DNA of 64,000 nucleotides from Neurospora tetrasperma FGSC 2508 (Eukaryota; Ascomycota; Sordariomycetes; Sordariales; Sordariaceae): NCBI RefSeq assembly GCF_000213175.1, contig NW_009799104.1, positions 3,320,586 through 3,384,585 on the forward strand. The letters run 5' to 3'. This document shows, piece by piece, positions 22,216 to 35,086 of this stretch (position 1 is its first letter; every line of letters begins with the position of its first letter). Position numbers and translations under genes: made by a program. The notes under the pieces are model-generated. The model ran no database searches, was not told where the DNA came from, and was given only the letters and a program-made list of their open reading frames with translations.

Positions 22216-23167
22216 TGGATTAATGATGTCTTCTTGGTGAGATGAATTGTTGGATGAACTGCTTGCCTTACCTTGTTACATTTACTATCTACTTGTATGG
22301 TACTGGGATTTCCCATGGGGTGGTGGGCCTTTGCATCGGAAAAAAAAAAGACAGTCGCACTAGAAGTTGTGTGTTCTCGCTTCATTTTCAGCTGTCGTTA
22401 TTGTTATTTGTTGTTGGTGGCATTTATGCATGCTGTACCTCATGTTTGCTTAGTATAGTTCGTTATCACGATAATCACATGTGGTGTCGTCGTGGTGTTG
22501 TTGATCAATGATCACCATATCACACACACCTTGCCCACGAGGAGGCGGCGCGGCCCAGCACCCGACCGACCATCACAGCGCACATCACACCCAGCACAGC
22601 CAGCGCAGCCCACTGATGAGCCCGGCGTGGCCCAACAAGGCCAGCGAAAGCTGAAAACCCCGTATTTGTATGTAGGTACGTAGCATGGTAGCAAAAAGGC
22701 GCAGATCATCACCACACATTCCTCCGTGGCCGTGGTACGACTGCTGCTATTCCGAAATCGTATCTAATCACGACGTCCGGTCGTCGGAAATCTTTTTTTT
22801 TTTTTTTTTGTTTAAAAGTTGCATAGGAATTTGGCAACACCAACGAGATTTCTTCCATGTTATTCTTCAGCTCATTCGGTTTTCTGCATCTTTGACAGCA
22901 TAGCATCTTGTCAATTTTGTTCCTTGCCGACACTTACCGTCCGTACCTACCTTTACTATCCTGCCTTTGGGCACGTACCGGACCTACCTCCGCAACTCCG
23001 TTCCTCCGCTCCGTCCCGTATTGCATCCACCGGGTGCATCGCCGGTACCTCTCTCTACCAACAACCTCACCACCTTCACACCAATCACTACCACCACTCA
23101 CCTTTCTGGCCCACCACACCACCCATAACTTCACACCAATACGAACTACCAAAACACCCAAGACAAA
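22216..23167. other. Intergenic ega3-sph3
   Basis: No gene supported. It contains an 18-T run near 22793-22810. The CA-rich stretch from about 23040 to 23167 looks like the sph3 leader. Confidence 0.5.
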
Positions 23168-26023
23168 ATGTCCACAATCCTCATACCCCTCTACATCTAC
23201 CCCTCCTTCTCGTCCTCGCACGAGTCCTCCGGCTGGGCCCCGCTCTTCCGCGCCCTCACCACGGCCCTCACCAAGAACCCGTCATTGGAGTTTCTGGTGG
23301 TTATCAACCCCGGCAACGGACCGGGACCCGACTACCCCATCCCCAACGCCGATTACCGCGCGGCTCTATCCAAGCTTTCGGACACCACACAATATCCCAA
23401 TGTGAAGGTCATTGGGTACGTGCATTGCAGTTATGGGCAGCGGGAGGTGGAGGAGGTGGAGAGGGATGTGAAGGCGTATTTGGGGTGGTTGGAGTTTGCG
23501 GAGCGGGGAGAGTGGGTGAGTTACTTTTTTGTTTCTATTTCTATTTTTGTGTTTTTGCAGTGGTTTGTCTCTTGTTTCGTTGTCTCTGTTTTTGCCTTCG
23601 ATTGGTGGTGTTGTCGATTCAATCTGGGGCCCGAGAGATGTTGGGCGATTGGGTTCCAAGTTTGAACTGGACTAAAACTCAAACTGGCCGGCGCCATCGA
23701 GATCGAGATGCGATAACTGGCATTGTCAACCCCATCACATGACTTCACCAGCATCGTCATCAGGAGGATCACCGACATTGCATCGCATCGCATTGCCTAT
23801 CGCTAGCAATTATGCGCCGGCGAACACGGGTTTATGGCAACATTGCACCATTACCTCCGAGTCTCCGATCCAGCAGCCCGGCAAGGGTATCTCTCACGGC
23901 GCCCGTCGAGCCGCCGATCACGGATACCAGTGGCTCTTAAAGATCGCCGGCGCTTGGACACCACCTTGTCCGCACCTTCGGGTTGTCCGCACCGTGTCCC
24001 CGACCGGCCGGAGTCCGGGACACGCACCTGAGCCTGGAACTGTCATCATTAGCGGCACCGGGGACGACCTTGGTTCTTGTGCGCTCGGCCGTTTGGACCC
24101 TTCTTGGCTTGATTTCAGAGTTTGACTCAGTGGAGCATCTCCGCCGACAACAGCCCGCTGCCGATCCGCTCGCCGAGAACAAACAATTCTCCGGTCCTAG
24201 GTTACTACGCCGAGGGTCGGATGAACACCCGAACCGTGCGGTGCGGTGCCAGCGATCATGCTTGTCCAAATGTTTCAGAAGAAACAAGTCTGGACTCTTA
24301 CTCCCCCTACAGCAAAAAAAAAAAAAAAAAAAAAACTGGGAAGAGGCGTCCCAACGGGAAATTAGACTTCGTCACTTCTGACGGGTCGGACTGTTTGGCT
24401 CGCCCCCGAAACACGCACACAAGCAAACTCCCAGTTCAATCAGCCTAGTTTCAAACAGGAATGGCAGTGCAAGCAGGGTTCCTTGGACACACTTCGGACG
24501 AAAGCTCGAGCGTCTGAGTGTCTCCCACTGTTCGTTGTGTCTACATCCCTCCTGTTCATCCCTTCCTCCCTGTTTCGTTGTTTTCTTGGGGAAAAGCTTC
24601 TTTGCTTACTTGGGAAAAGCTTGGCCTCCACTCAGTTTCCGAATGGGGCCTCCTCCACTGGGATGTCAAAAGATCCGGAGCTATCGACCGAAGCTCAGCT
24701 GGAACTGCTTCTGGAGCTTGCTGAGAGACCCCACTCCATTTTCGCCTCGGGAAGAAGAAAATTCGAGACTTCAGCTGGCATTGCTTTGTTCCGAGGCAAA
24801 AGAGCTCTTGAACCTGGTTCTACACTTCTTGGAGACTAGAGCACACTTGTGTTTCTTCCGGGTTTCGGGCCTTGTGTGGAGGAGTCCTCATGCTCACGGG
24901 CCTCAAGGTTGGCGGTCAATGTCTGAGCGAAAAGCAACCGAGATTTCGGATTTCCCAAATTTGCTTTTTCGTCTGTTTTTTTTGGCGAGTCCGCTCTGCT
25001 CCAATCCGGCTCGGTTCCTACCCGGCTCGGTCCCAGCCCGGGCTCGGCCCCACGGGGATCTTGGCGGGGAGGATCTCAATCTACCCTTGTTTTTTTCCAA
25101 TGGGGTCCCTGTCCTTGTTCGCTGGCAAGCAGACTGGGATAAGGAGCCTCAAGGACCCTGTCTTGGCGATCGATACGAGACGTCGTGCAGTGCACGGCCC
25201 ACTCTTGTGTTTCGTCCCACTTCCCGCTTTGTGTATCAGTCGTACCAAAGTTACCATACATACCACTTGTAACGACTTGTAACTGACTTTCATCTCGTGA
25301 AACAAACAGGCGATCCGCTTGGACGGCATCTTTGTCGACGAAGTCCCAATAGACGCCCAGTATCTCGACTACCTCCAGCGCATCACGGACAGTGTACGGT
25401 CCGGCTTTGCTGAGGTTGCATATCGCCGGAGCCATTGTGATAATATTAATAGCAGCGACAACACTTCTTTGTCAGCACCATCGTCATCGACAACATCCTC
25501 GACAACCGGACTGGGCATCGTGATCCACAACCCAGGCATCTTCCCCTCGGTCGACTCCTCTGACGCCTTCTTCTCTCCTCGCCTGGTGGATTACGTGGTG
25601 GTGTTCGAGAACTGCCTCGCCGCTTGGTGGGACTCGGGTGACTATGTCAACGCTAACCTCGCTCTCTTGACGCCCGAGAAGCGGGCCAAAGCGATAGCTG
25701 TTGCTCACACCTGCGGATGTGGTCCAAAAAGCCAAGCAGGTGGTAGCAGTGGCGGCCGCCCCCAGCAGCCAGATTCAGAAGGTCACCATGCCGCCGACGC
25801 AGAGAAGACCGAAGGCAGTGAAAAAGAGGCCATCAAAAAGAATGTGCAGAACTTTTTGGACGAGGTGGTCACACAGCATAAACTTGCCGGACACTTTGCC
25901 ACGTCTGCTACTGACTATGCGACGTGGTGCTCGGGTTGGGAAGGTTATGTGGAGGTGGCGTGTGACTTGGGCGGCAGCAACATGTTGACGGGCGAGGCCA
26001 GTGAGGAAGGGCTTCATGGCTGA
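23168..26023 (+). CDS. sph3: Sph3-like GH135 (spherulin-4) GAG hydrolase, split by a 1.8-kb intron
   Basis: Exons 23168-23515 and 25310-26023, phase 0, predicted 353 residues; the intron is 1,794 nt (GTGAGT donor, AACAAACAG acceptor). Exon 1 has the spherulin-4 start ILIPLYIYPSF, FLVVINPGNGPG, VKVIGYVHCSYG and the EVERDVKAYLGWLEF helix. Exon 2 opens at RLDGIFVDEVPID, the Asp-Glu pair of the GH135 active site, followed by GIVIHNPGIFP and VVVFENCLAAWW with the further conserved Glu. Joined, they read as one continuous domain. In A. fumigatus Sph3 cleaves acetylated GAG and is needed for its production. Odd points: no signal peptide or membrane anchor is visible before the catalytic domain, and the intron is far longer than any other in the window. 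An unseen upstream exon is possible. Confidence 0.85.
23516..25309 (+). other. Unusually long intron of sph3
   Basis: This 1,794-nt segment interrupts sph3 between the EW of exon 1 and the AIRLDG start of exon 2. It contains a roughly 22-A run near 24313-24335 and GC-rich sequence with repeated CGGCTCGG words around 25010-25050. Translations on both strands have no recognisable protein content. Length and composition suggest inserted sequence rather than a normal 50-130 nt intron. Confidence 0.6.
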
Positions 26024-28686
26024 ATCGGGGTTGTTTGTTGTATGTGCCTCCCGCAGGTAGATAGACGAGATAGAGCAGTGGTGGTATAACCGGAATAGAC
26101 AGGTATAGAATCTCCAAAAGAGGCACTATCTTGATGCCTTTGGAGCGAATCTCGGCACGCCGCTGGGTCTCACCGTGTTCACCAAAACAATGAAGTGATG
26201 GTGGTGGGACTGAGGTAGAATGTTCTTCCGGGCTTGTTGGCGATTCTTCTTCTTTCAGGGCGGAGGTTTTCTTTCACTCGTCTCATTCTCCTCGTCAGCA
26301 TGTGTCAATCTGTCAGATTTAAGACAGCACGCCCCGCCGGTATGTCTGTACGATGTACGCATACTTGACAGCTCGTAAACCGGGTAAACTGAGCCGGCTG
26401 AACCGTCTTTCTGGTGCTTGGTATTGGCGGCCGGTTTGTGCGGTTGAACCACTGGCCGTACAACAAACAACTACCGGCGTGCAGGAAGCATACCTGCTGG
26501 CGATACTATATTGAGAAAGATTGGTGGTGAGATCTTGGCGTGAGCAGGATGTTCTGACACACCGCAAAATGGCAAATTGGCATAATGGCATAAGGTACGT
26601 TGTGAACTGTGGTGCAGCACATATTCATGCCTACCTTCCACTTAAGCCGTATTGATACAGCCCCGCGACAGGCCACCAACAGGCCGTTGGTGAGATGGGT
26701 TTGGTGCAATTTGGTGCATTTGGCACACCGATCGCATGTGTGGCTTTGGGGGCGCGTTACACGGCATCTACCCCGTATGGGGTACGTCGCAACATGCCTG
26801 TTTTCGGTCAAGGACCAAAAAAAGAAATGTTCACGAACATTTCCGTTTTCCGATGCAAAAACCTGGATATGGCGTTGTCGGGTTGCCAAAATGGCGAAAT
26901 CGAGGTGAAATCGTGGTGTCCCTGTGGTGAGTCGTGGTGGTTCTGTGGCTGGCTGAACGGCGCGCTCACCCGATGCGCACACCTACGAACGCCCAACCTC
27001 AGGCTGTAACGCAGGTAGTCAGACTGGATTGACAGGGGCCATTGAGGCACCCGACGTGAAGGGAGGGCACACTGGGCAATGAGAGACCTCCATCTCATCA
27101 GCCACCTTCGTGATGGTCGACCACACGGGCAGCACCCAACCCAGCTTCCACCAGTGTCAGTGTCTCGGGAAGTCGGTGTGGCTGTGGCCAACGTGGAATG
27201 TGTGCCTGGTGCCCTTCTCTGCCCTTGCGTGCCCTGGGTTGTGGTGCCTGGTGTGGTGTGGGCGTTGCCGGCCCGCTCCCGTGTTGCCTTTACCACGACT
27301 TGTTGTGGCCAGCTGAACTCCAAGAGCCTCTGTTTAACACCTCGACGACATCGTTTTCACATCAGTCAGCAACCAGCTGTGCGTGGACGTCGGCTGTCGC
27401 GATCATGGCCGTCGTACAGAAAAGTCTTTACGAGCCTCGTTTCTGCTGTGACACGTTGGACAAAACCCGAGAGCCCAGAAAACCCGATGGCGACAACAGA
27501 GGCGGAACTGGAGCAATTGCCTTTCTGTGACTCCGTGACGAGCTGTGTCTGCACAAACCGAACGAGTCTGCAATCTAGAAGTGACCAGACGGCAGAAAAA
27601 TCTCGAGGACGCGCGGGATTTGTGCAATTTAGTGCAGACGAGCGCTGTGAATGGTGAATGGAATGCCCTGTAAGCTGGCCTTGTTCTGTACCAAAAGGTG
27701 CTGTACATATGCTCACCCGACTGCAGCATGCGGTGCCCGTCCCAATTGTAGCGCCCCAATCCCGATGCACATATCAACCCACGCCGCCGACGCTGCCAGG
27801 TGGTTGGCCTTCAGCCCTGCCCGAACAGTTCAACTCATGACGGCCGCCCATCACGTAATTGTATTGATATCTTGTGGTAGTGGGCTGGTACTGGTTGGCG
27901 AGGCTCCGCGTAGTCTTTTATTCCCGAATGTGGGCGTTGCTCCGTGGCCCTTGGCGTGAGCACTATCACCACCGGACCGCACCACCGCATCGACAACTAG
28001 CGAGACGGCATTGACAGACCCAATCTCACCAATGCACCCAGTTTGAGCTTTGGCATACCTACCCACTCGCCTCTTCTACACTACACATGTAGTGTATGTG
28101 TATGTGCCTTCTTTATGCCGTCGGATTCACGCTGTCACGCTAGTTGGGGCTGAGAATACGGCTCGCTGAAGAATGTCTGGACCTTGGAGCCAGTGACTGC
28201 CCGGGGATGCTTGTTCGGAGGTGGCGAGTATCTAGACGGATTCTGGCTCGAGTCCGGCTGCTAGACTGGCTCGACTGGATCAATAGTCTCCTTCGATAGT
28301 CGGTGTCACCTACTGTACAGCTGAAGAGCTGACAGCGTCGCGATGGTGGTAGGCACCGGGGAACATGAACAGTAGGACGGCCAAGAGGACAACAGACAGA
28401 CCGGAGTACTTGCTAGGGCTTACTCGTTGAACTTTTCCTGCCGCACCCCTGTTTGTAGTGTACGCGAATAAGTGTGTACTCCAGTACATGGAGTATTCTT
28501 CGGAGGAGTCGGTCTGGCAGAAGGCAGTGCAGGAGAAGGTTGGTTGGGGCCATGGTGGGATGACATTAGAACATAGATGGCGGCATCCCGCCTCGAGACG
28601 GAGTTTGGGGGTTTGAAAGTTCCTTCCTGTGAAGATTTGCCATAGCAGACGCCAGACACTCCGTCAGACAGACACACTTGCCCAAC
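26024..28686. other. Intergenic between sph3 and the small secreted protein gene
   Basis: 2.7 kb with no supported gene. Open frames of 100-190 codons occur in all frames at 26500-27960 but are mutually overlapping, Arg/Ser/Cys-rich and featureless. The motif GTGCAATTTGGTGCA (26704) recurs imperfectly at about 27620, suggesting decayed repetitive sequence. Confidence 0.4.
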
Positions 28687-29226
28687 ATGAAGTTCTCCTT
28701 GTCCATTGTTCTTGCTGCCTTTGCCCTGCAGTCCACCGCCCTCTTGGTGCCCATGGACGCTCTTTCCTCCAACTTGGGCTCTGGTCTTGCACCCGGAGCG
28801 GCCGAGATCCTTCCTCTCGAGGTTCGGGCAGGCAAGAGCAACTCCAGGGCCAACGGCAAGGGCAAGCAAAAGCACAAGCACGCCCACGGAGTGCGGCCCG
28901 ACTTCCGCAAGCAGTGCAAGAGCTTGCCATCGAACTGCCCGCCTTTCCTGAACAAGAAGGCCGTGAGTGCTTCCCCAACTTTGATTACCTGACGATACTA
29001 CTTACTTGCCCAGAGCGGAGTGTTGATACTTAGGTACTAACTCATTCCTGGACCAGATGTGCGAATGCAAGGCCGCCGCAACGGTCGCTTCCTACTTGGA
29101 ATCCGAGAGAGGATGTCCAAAGCCGTCTCAAAAGGTACTTGAGCCTCACGACAATCATCCTGGGGTCTGGCCCGATGTTGGATCTCGAATGAAACTAAAC
29201 TAACCATGATGGGTTAGGCGTGCTGA
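28687..29226 (+). CDS. Small secreted cysteine-rich protein within the GAG locus (three exons)
   Basis: Exons 28687-28962, 29057-29134 and 29218-29226 (introns 94 and 83 nt; donors GTGAGT and GTACTT; branches GTACTAACTC and ACTAACCATG), all phase 0, giving 120 residues. MKFSLSIVLAAFALQSTALL is a clear signal peptide. The mature part has a Lys/His-rich linker (GKGKQKHKHAHG) after a possible Arg processing point (LEVRAGK), then six cysteines: QCKSLPSNCPPF, MCECKAAA, RGCPKPSQKAC. The last exon codes only Ala-Cys-stop, so the sixth Cys depends on that splice. No family recognised; an even cysteine count suggests disulfide bonds. It lies between sph3 and uge3, so a role in binding or organising the cationic matrix is conceivable but only inferred from position. 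Confidence 0.7.
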
Positions 29227-30319
29227 TTTTGAGTGCGATGTAACTCGGTTTTTTGACGAAGTGACGGAATGTCGATATGAGATAATGCAGCGTCTGGGTT
29301 GATGGGATTACTTGGTTTTGTACCACAGGGGGGCCTCTTTATTATGCCGTAAAGTGAAAAGAAAGTTGGAGTTCGGTTTGGACACAGATTGAGAGATACT
29401 TTGACGCAGCAAAATAAAGAAATGCAAAAAGCCATGTCCATTATGAAAAAGATGGCTTGCGATCTCTTGTCATCGGATAGCTGCAGTGAGCCCTGTATCA
29501 GCGAGGAACATATAGAAAGTGAAGGTGACATGCTTCCGTAGTACAGTATGTGTTCCTCGTCGCCATCACCCGTCAGCAGCGTGAACGGATGGCTTGAAGG
29601 ATTCAGGTCCCTGTTGCAGGTAGTGTACGCAGTAAGTGTCCAAGACTAGGTACCTAGCTCCAATTGACATTTGTGTGGCCATCAAGGTACACATGGCTGA
29701 CTTATAACCCACATCGTTGAGTATCCCTAACACTACTCCTTATAACTGTCACCCAATAACGTTAAGAGTCAAGGTCACAGAATGAGGGGCAAAAACCCAT
29801 TAACAGCTGTACGCGCCCTTCACCACCACCAACTGTTAATGATCGTCATACTTTGGGATAATTGATTTTCGATCGACTTGAATTTCTTCTGACGTCAATC
29901 CGTCGTCAACTATCATCATCACTCAGAGTATAGTCTACAGTCTACACGTACAGCTTGGATGGCCAAAAAAAATTAACAAAAGAACCAAAAGAACCCAACA
30001 TGAAAAGTTTTGCGTGAGACCAGCGACCCTTTTGCTCAATGTACCCAAATTGGTACCCCGGAACTAAGCGAAGAACACCAACCAACAAAAGAATTCAAAT
30101 AAAAGAAATCAAAATAAAAAATTAAAATAAGCAGCACAGCAAACGTGCCAACCGGATCTTTTCCCATCCAAAAAGCCAGACCCAAAACAGTCGAGAGAAA
30201 CAAAACAGTAAGAAACACGCCAACGATTCACTTCGCTGTTGCGCTCGGGATATCATCAATCAAACACAAGAGAAAGGAGGAGAGAGCAGGACGACTAGGG
30301 GTCAACGTCATGGCGTCCG
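29227..30319. other. Convergent intergenic region
   Basis: Between the 3' ends of the small secreted protein gene and uge3. AT-rich from about 29900 to 30130. No gene seen. Confidence 0.5.
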
Positions 30320-31755
30320 TCACGACCTCAACGCTACCTTGGACACGTAGTTCCATAGGTCAGCAGCGCACTTGGTGATGCTCTCGCGAGTCGACCACCC
30401 GAGCTCCTTAGCCGCGCGCTCCGTCGACGCGACACACATGCCGACATCGCCAGGCCTCCTGTCAACGAGAGCGAGGGGAATTTCACGGCCAGCCGCCTGC
30501 TCCAAGCTGCGAACCGCCTCGAGAACCGTCGTGCCCGTACCGCTGCCGAGATTGAAGGTGGAGAATCCGTTGCCCTTCTTCGAGTTCCAATTGAGCGCCG
30601 CAATGTGCCCACGGGCAACGTCGAGAACGTGAATAAAGTCACGGATGGCGGTACCGTCTCGGGTCGGCCAGTCAGATCCGAATACATTGAGGTTTGAGCG
30701 GTCGCCCTTGAGGACTTGCGTCAGCACGGGGAAGAGGTTGGTCGGCTCCCCGCGCGGGCTCTCGCCCAACACACCAGAAGGGTCGCATCCAACGGGGTTG
30801 AAGTAACGGAGCGCAACAATTCGCCAATCAGGGTCCGCCTCGGCCACATCCGCCAAGATGGCTTCTCCAAAGTACTTGGTGCGCGCATACGGGCACGACA
30901 GACCCTCGATGGTTGGCTCAACAATGGTCGTCTCTCCGGCCTCGTTCTGTGTCTTGACCTGGTGGTGGATGAGGTCCTCCTCCTTCAGTGGCAGGCCGGC
31001 GTTGGCCTTGGAGCCGTACACGGTGGCCGAGCTGCTAAAAATAAAGTTGCGGATGTTGAAACGCTCCAGCTCCTGTAGCAGATTGACTAGTCCACACACG
31101 TTGTTGCGATAGTAGCGCAGGGGCTGCTGGATGCTTTCGACAACCGACTTGTATGCCGCAAAGTGGATCACCCCCGCAATCCGGGACTGGTACGACACCA
31201 CCTGCTTGCCTGACGTAGCGTCCACCGTCATCACCAAGTTGCTGTATCTCTCCAGGAGCACATGCATGGCCTTGCTGCGGTAGTCGATACGGAAGAAGCG
31301 AAGACGGGGCATGGGAACGCTGTTGACCTTGCAGTGATGGGCCGCCAGCATTCGGACGTTCTTCAGAACCGTCTTGTAGCTGTTGCTCAGGTTGTCCACC
31401 ACGATAACTGCGTACTCGTCGTTAGTATACTTGCTTTCACAAGGGGTCATCATCAGCACTCACCATTGTGTCCCTCACGAAGCAACTCGAGTGTTGTGTG
31501 GGAGCCGATATACCCAAGACCACCAATCACCATAATGTACTTCTCCGAACCATCAGCCGGCGCCTGTGTTGGTGCGAGGAGAGCATCTTCAGACGGCACA
31601 TCAAAGTCGAATTCCTCATCAGACAGCGCAGGCGTGGTGAGTGGGGAGCTGCCGGCGGAATAGTCGCGGGATGACGAAGACAGATACTCTTCAGAGAGGT
31701 CCTGATCCTGGACATGATCTCTGAGATCAATGCGTGAACTCGAAGTGCTCGACAT
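30320..31755 (-). CDS. uge3: UDP-glucose/UDP-GlcNAc 4-epimerase, GAG precursor supply
   Basis: Minus strand, exons 31755-31464 and 31407-30320 with a 56-nt intron (GTGAGT donor, branch ACTAACGAC, acceptor TACGCAG), phase 1; 459 residues. A Ser/Asp-rich extension of about 75 residues precedes the Rossmann motif MVIGGLGYIGSHTTLELL (NAD binding). The catalytic Ser region is FIFSSSATVYGS and the Tyr-x3-Lys pair is in CPYARTKYFGE; VALRYFNPVG and RDGTAIRDFIHVLDVARGH are classic GalE-family segments. In Aspergillus the GAG-locus epimerase Uge3 makes both UDP-Gal and UDP-GalNAc. Cytosolic. Assignment to Uge3 rather than the Leloir housekeeping Uge5 rests on the gene neighbourhood. The gene is divergent from gtb3 across 4.3 kb. 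Confidence 0.9.
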
Positions 31756-34700
31756 GATGAATATGAACAAGAGCTTGTGAGAAGATTCGCAGTGTAGGAC
31801 TGGTGAGCAAGTGTGAGGCAAGGATGGGGTTGATCACTGGCCTTTTCTGGAGGAGCTGCGTCGAGGGCTTTTATCAGAAAGAGCCTGGGCTGGTGACAGC
31901 ACAAAAAAAAAAGAAACCAAGATGGCAACCCTCTTCCCCGGCAGCAAACCTTCTCCATGAACACAACACCAAACAAACAACCAGTGCTAGAAGGCCCGAC
32001 CAGCCAACCGATACGGTTACATCCCGGAAGCCGGCGGGAGGGCGGCGAGTATCAAGCTGAGATTATGCCAGCGCGCCTTTGCTGGCATATCGTGGCTCCA
32101 TGTTCCTCCATGCCTGTCATGCTCTCGTCATGAATCCGATCCAATTTCCGTTCCGCGAGACCGAATCAATCCTAGCTTGACCGGGACCAGATGCTCGACA
32201 TGCCATGCATCAGAGATCGTTTGGCCCAGCTGAAGCAAGTCTCTGACCCCTAGAGTCCCCTGGACTCCGCCGGATCCCAGCTGAAGGCATATTTCTAGAC
32301 AACCAGTTCCGCAAGCTTTTTCCCCACAGGAGTCTCGGCTTGTCTTTGCTCCATCCAGCTACCATGAAGTTGCCATGCTCTGATTCAAGCTTCAGGGCGT
32401 CCAATCCGCACTGACTGACATCACCCAGACCATTGCTGGTGGCGCTGTGCAAGTGAGGAAATCTTAGGAGTGGATGGCATCAAATTCGTTGTAACGCGAC
32501 TATTGTCACCAGCCGTATCGGGTCCCACGTCCGACTCTCACGCCTACGTTGTGCATATCCAAGGTGCTACCATACGCTACAGGCTGCCACTACGAGCAAT
32601 TCAGCCGATAAATGAGTTGGACAGATGAGCCCGGACGCTAATAGAATTTGATGGAGCATGGGGGCGGGCACTCGGGAGGCTCATGTCATACGGGGTAAAC
32701 CTCAGACAGGCACAGGCACAGTATAAGCTTACTATCTTGTCGAACATTTTTTGAGGTTCCTTAATCTGCAACAACGGGAACCCCGGCCTCCCTACATAGT
32801 CTGATGCCAGGCACTAGCATGATCAGTCTCGAATCGAGAGACTAACAAGGAGCATCCACCTTTGGACCCTCCAGAAAACAAAATGAGGCTCTCCCTTGGT
32901 CTTGTGGCTTTCCATGCTTCTTACTACTTGGCTCACTGGCCTCACCGCGGCAACCGCAGGACGAGAATGTTGCCAAATCATAGCTTGGTGTTGTAGCCAC
33001 TATCACAGATTTCAAGACATTGGGTCTCAAAGAGCACCTTATTTTTATGTTCGACACACACTTCCCGAAGCCCGCCTGACCAGGATTTAAACACGAAATC
33101 CGAAACAGCAGGAAAATGGGCAGAACACATAATGCCCTATTCACGTGAAATCGGGTTCTTCCTGTAGTCATGTCGCAAGCCCATTTCCGTGGTGATCGAC
33201 ATCGACTGCGGTGCCGGCGTGTTGCTACCGTGTAACAGGATTGGATCTAACTAGGATTTTAAATATGGAAATGGGGTTACTGTATGTAGTGTACAGTGGC
33301 AGAGCATGCATCAACAAGGGGGACACTACAGTAGGTAAGTGACAAAAAAGCAACAAGCCAGCCAGCATCGGAAGTTGCAGCTCTCATCTCACCACCACCC
33401 ACATGCCGTAAGGTACTGTCACTACCTTGAGTGAAGTCCGCGTCGCGAGCGAGCAGTCGTTGTTGGGCCAACCAATGACAGGCGTCGGCACTCGGTCCCC
33501 CACTGTGTACTGCGCATGTAATTGTCCTGACTGTCGAATGGTTGTCCTTGGCGTCCTTTCCCTCTGGCGGCGGAGGCGGCGGGGGATCGTTTACCGGGAT
33601 CACGGCTCGGACGATGTTGTCTTAGGTCCCCTTGTTGGCCCTAGGGCACAACTTGGCAACTTTTTTGACGGCACTGTATGAATGCGATGACGGGAGAGAG
33701 GCACGAATTGGCCGGGCATCAGTAAGTTCCCTTTTTTTTTTTTTGTGGAATTTCCCTTGTGATTCTTGTTGGAGTTTCTCGTATACACTACGTGAAACCG
33801 TTGTTTTCCCCCGTGTGGGTTGGCTTTCATGTTTCAACTACATACCTACTACACTACAAAGATACCTCTTCAGGGCTACCCCAGGTGTTATTCCTCCTTC
33901 ATTCGGACCCTGGCCAGCAACCCACGTTAATGTTCAAGCAAATATGAAGGGTTGCCGCATGGCCCCTTGTACCTAGGTACCCAGCTATGGATGTGCATAT
34001 CGTGACGATGCTAAGAACTTTTGTGTGTAGCATTCTGGGCCTGTCTGGTCGTGGCTTTTTATTCCGACTCACGCTGCGATCAGATCATCTCGTCACTAGT
34101 GTGCGGCCTTGTTGAAATTTGGTGTCCATATCGCTGACGCTTGGATATTGGTATGTAGTCAAGTCTGGTGAACTATTGGATCGTTGTAGTGCACTATCCA
34201 TCAGGATACTCGGTTTTCCAACACTGTTTGGACCCAAGAATCAAAAACCAAAGCGCTGACACAAGCGGCTAGCCGACTGGGGGCACATGGCGATGCCTTC
34301 TGGAAGCCCCTTGCAAAGTTTCGGAACTGGTGGAGAAACACCCGTCCGTATTTACCATGTTCGGTACGACAATACACAACACTACACGGCCCCCCGGCCG
34401 GACAACCTTGTACACGTGTACCGCTACGACATGCGGCTCGTTCGCTCGTTTTTGGCTCCTGACCAACCAAGCGCATCACAAAAATTACACTACGGCAAGA
34501 TTCGCCTATTCTTGGATTCGTGGAATCGTGGAGTCGAGAACATGCCCCCCCTGCCATTACAAGGGCCTCGGGAGGCGGCACTTAGCGTAGTTGTATCGTA
34601 CACTACATACACTACGGGCAGAGACTGCCAGCGGTGGGAGGAGCTTCAGGCACCTCCGATCTAGGAATCATCCTTTCTCTCGCTGCGTCCATGGATGTTG

Positions 34701-35049
34701 CCAAAATTCTCCCCTTTGGGACAGACGTCAAATTACACCCGCGCCTCCAGTACCACGACAGACAGGGCGCACTGACAGAATCACAGATTTCGAGACACGC
34801 ACGAGCCGCTGGATGGATGGGTAACGACCTGAAATAGGTAAAAGGAACCGGGCCAAGAAAGAGACAGACACCAGGGCGACCAGACCAGGGCCCCAGAGTA
34901 ACAGACCTCTCCCCAGGCGTGCTGAAGCCAAGCATTCGCTAAGAGGCGCTCAGATGCATATGGTGCGATCCGCAAAGTGGACGACGTTTTTTCTGGCAGA
35001 CAACGAATGAGATACGAATTGGGTACTAGTTGTCCCTCTTCGTAGGACG

Positions 35050-35086
<37 letters not shown>

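Noticed and set aside
22819-23742. A 307-codon plus-strand frame overlapping sph3 exon 1
   Set aside because: It overlaps the conserved spherulin-4 sequence in another frame and is Pro/His/Ser-rich without features.
26500-27960. Several overlapping 100-190 codon frames in the sph3-downstream region
   Set aside because: Present on both strands at once with arbitrary composition and no splice-supported continuity; treated as non-coding.
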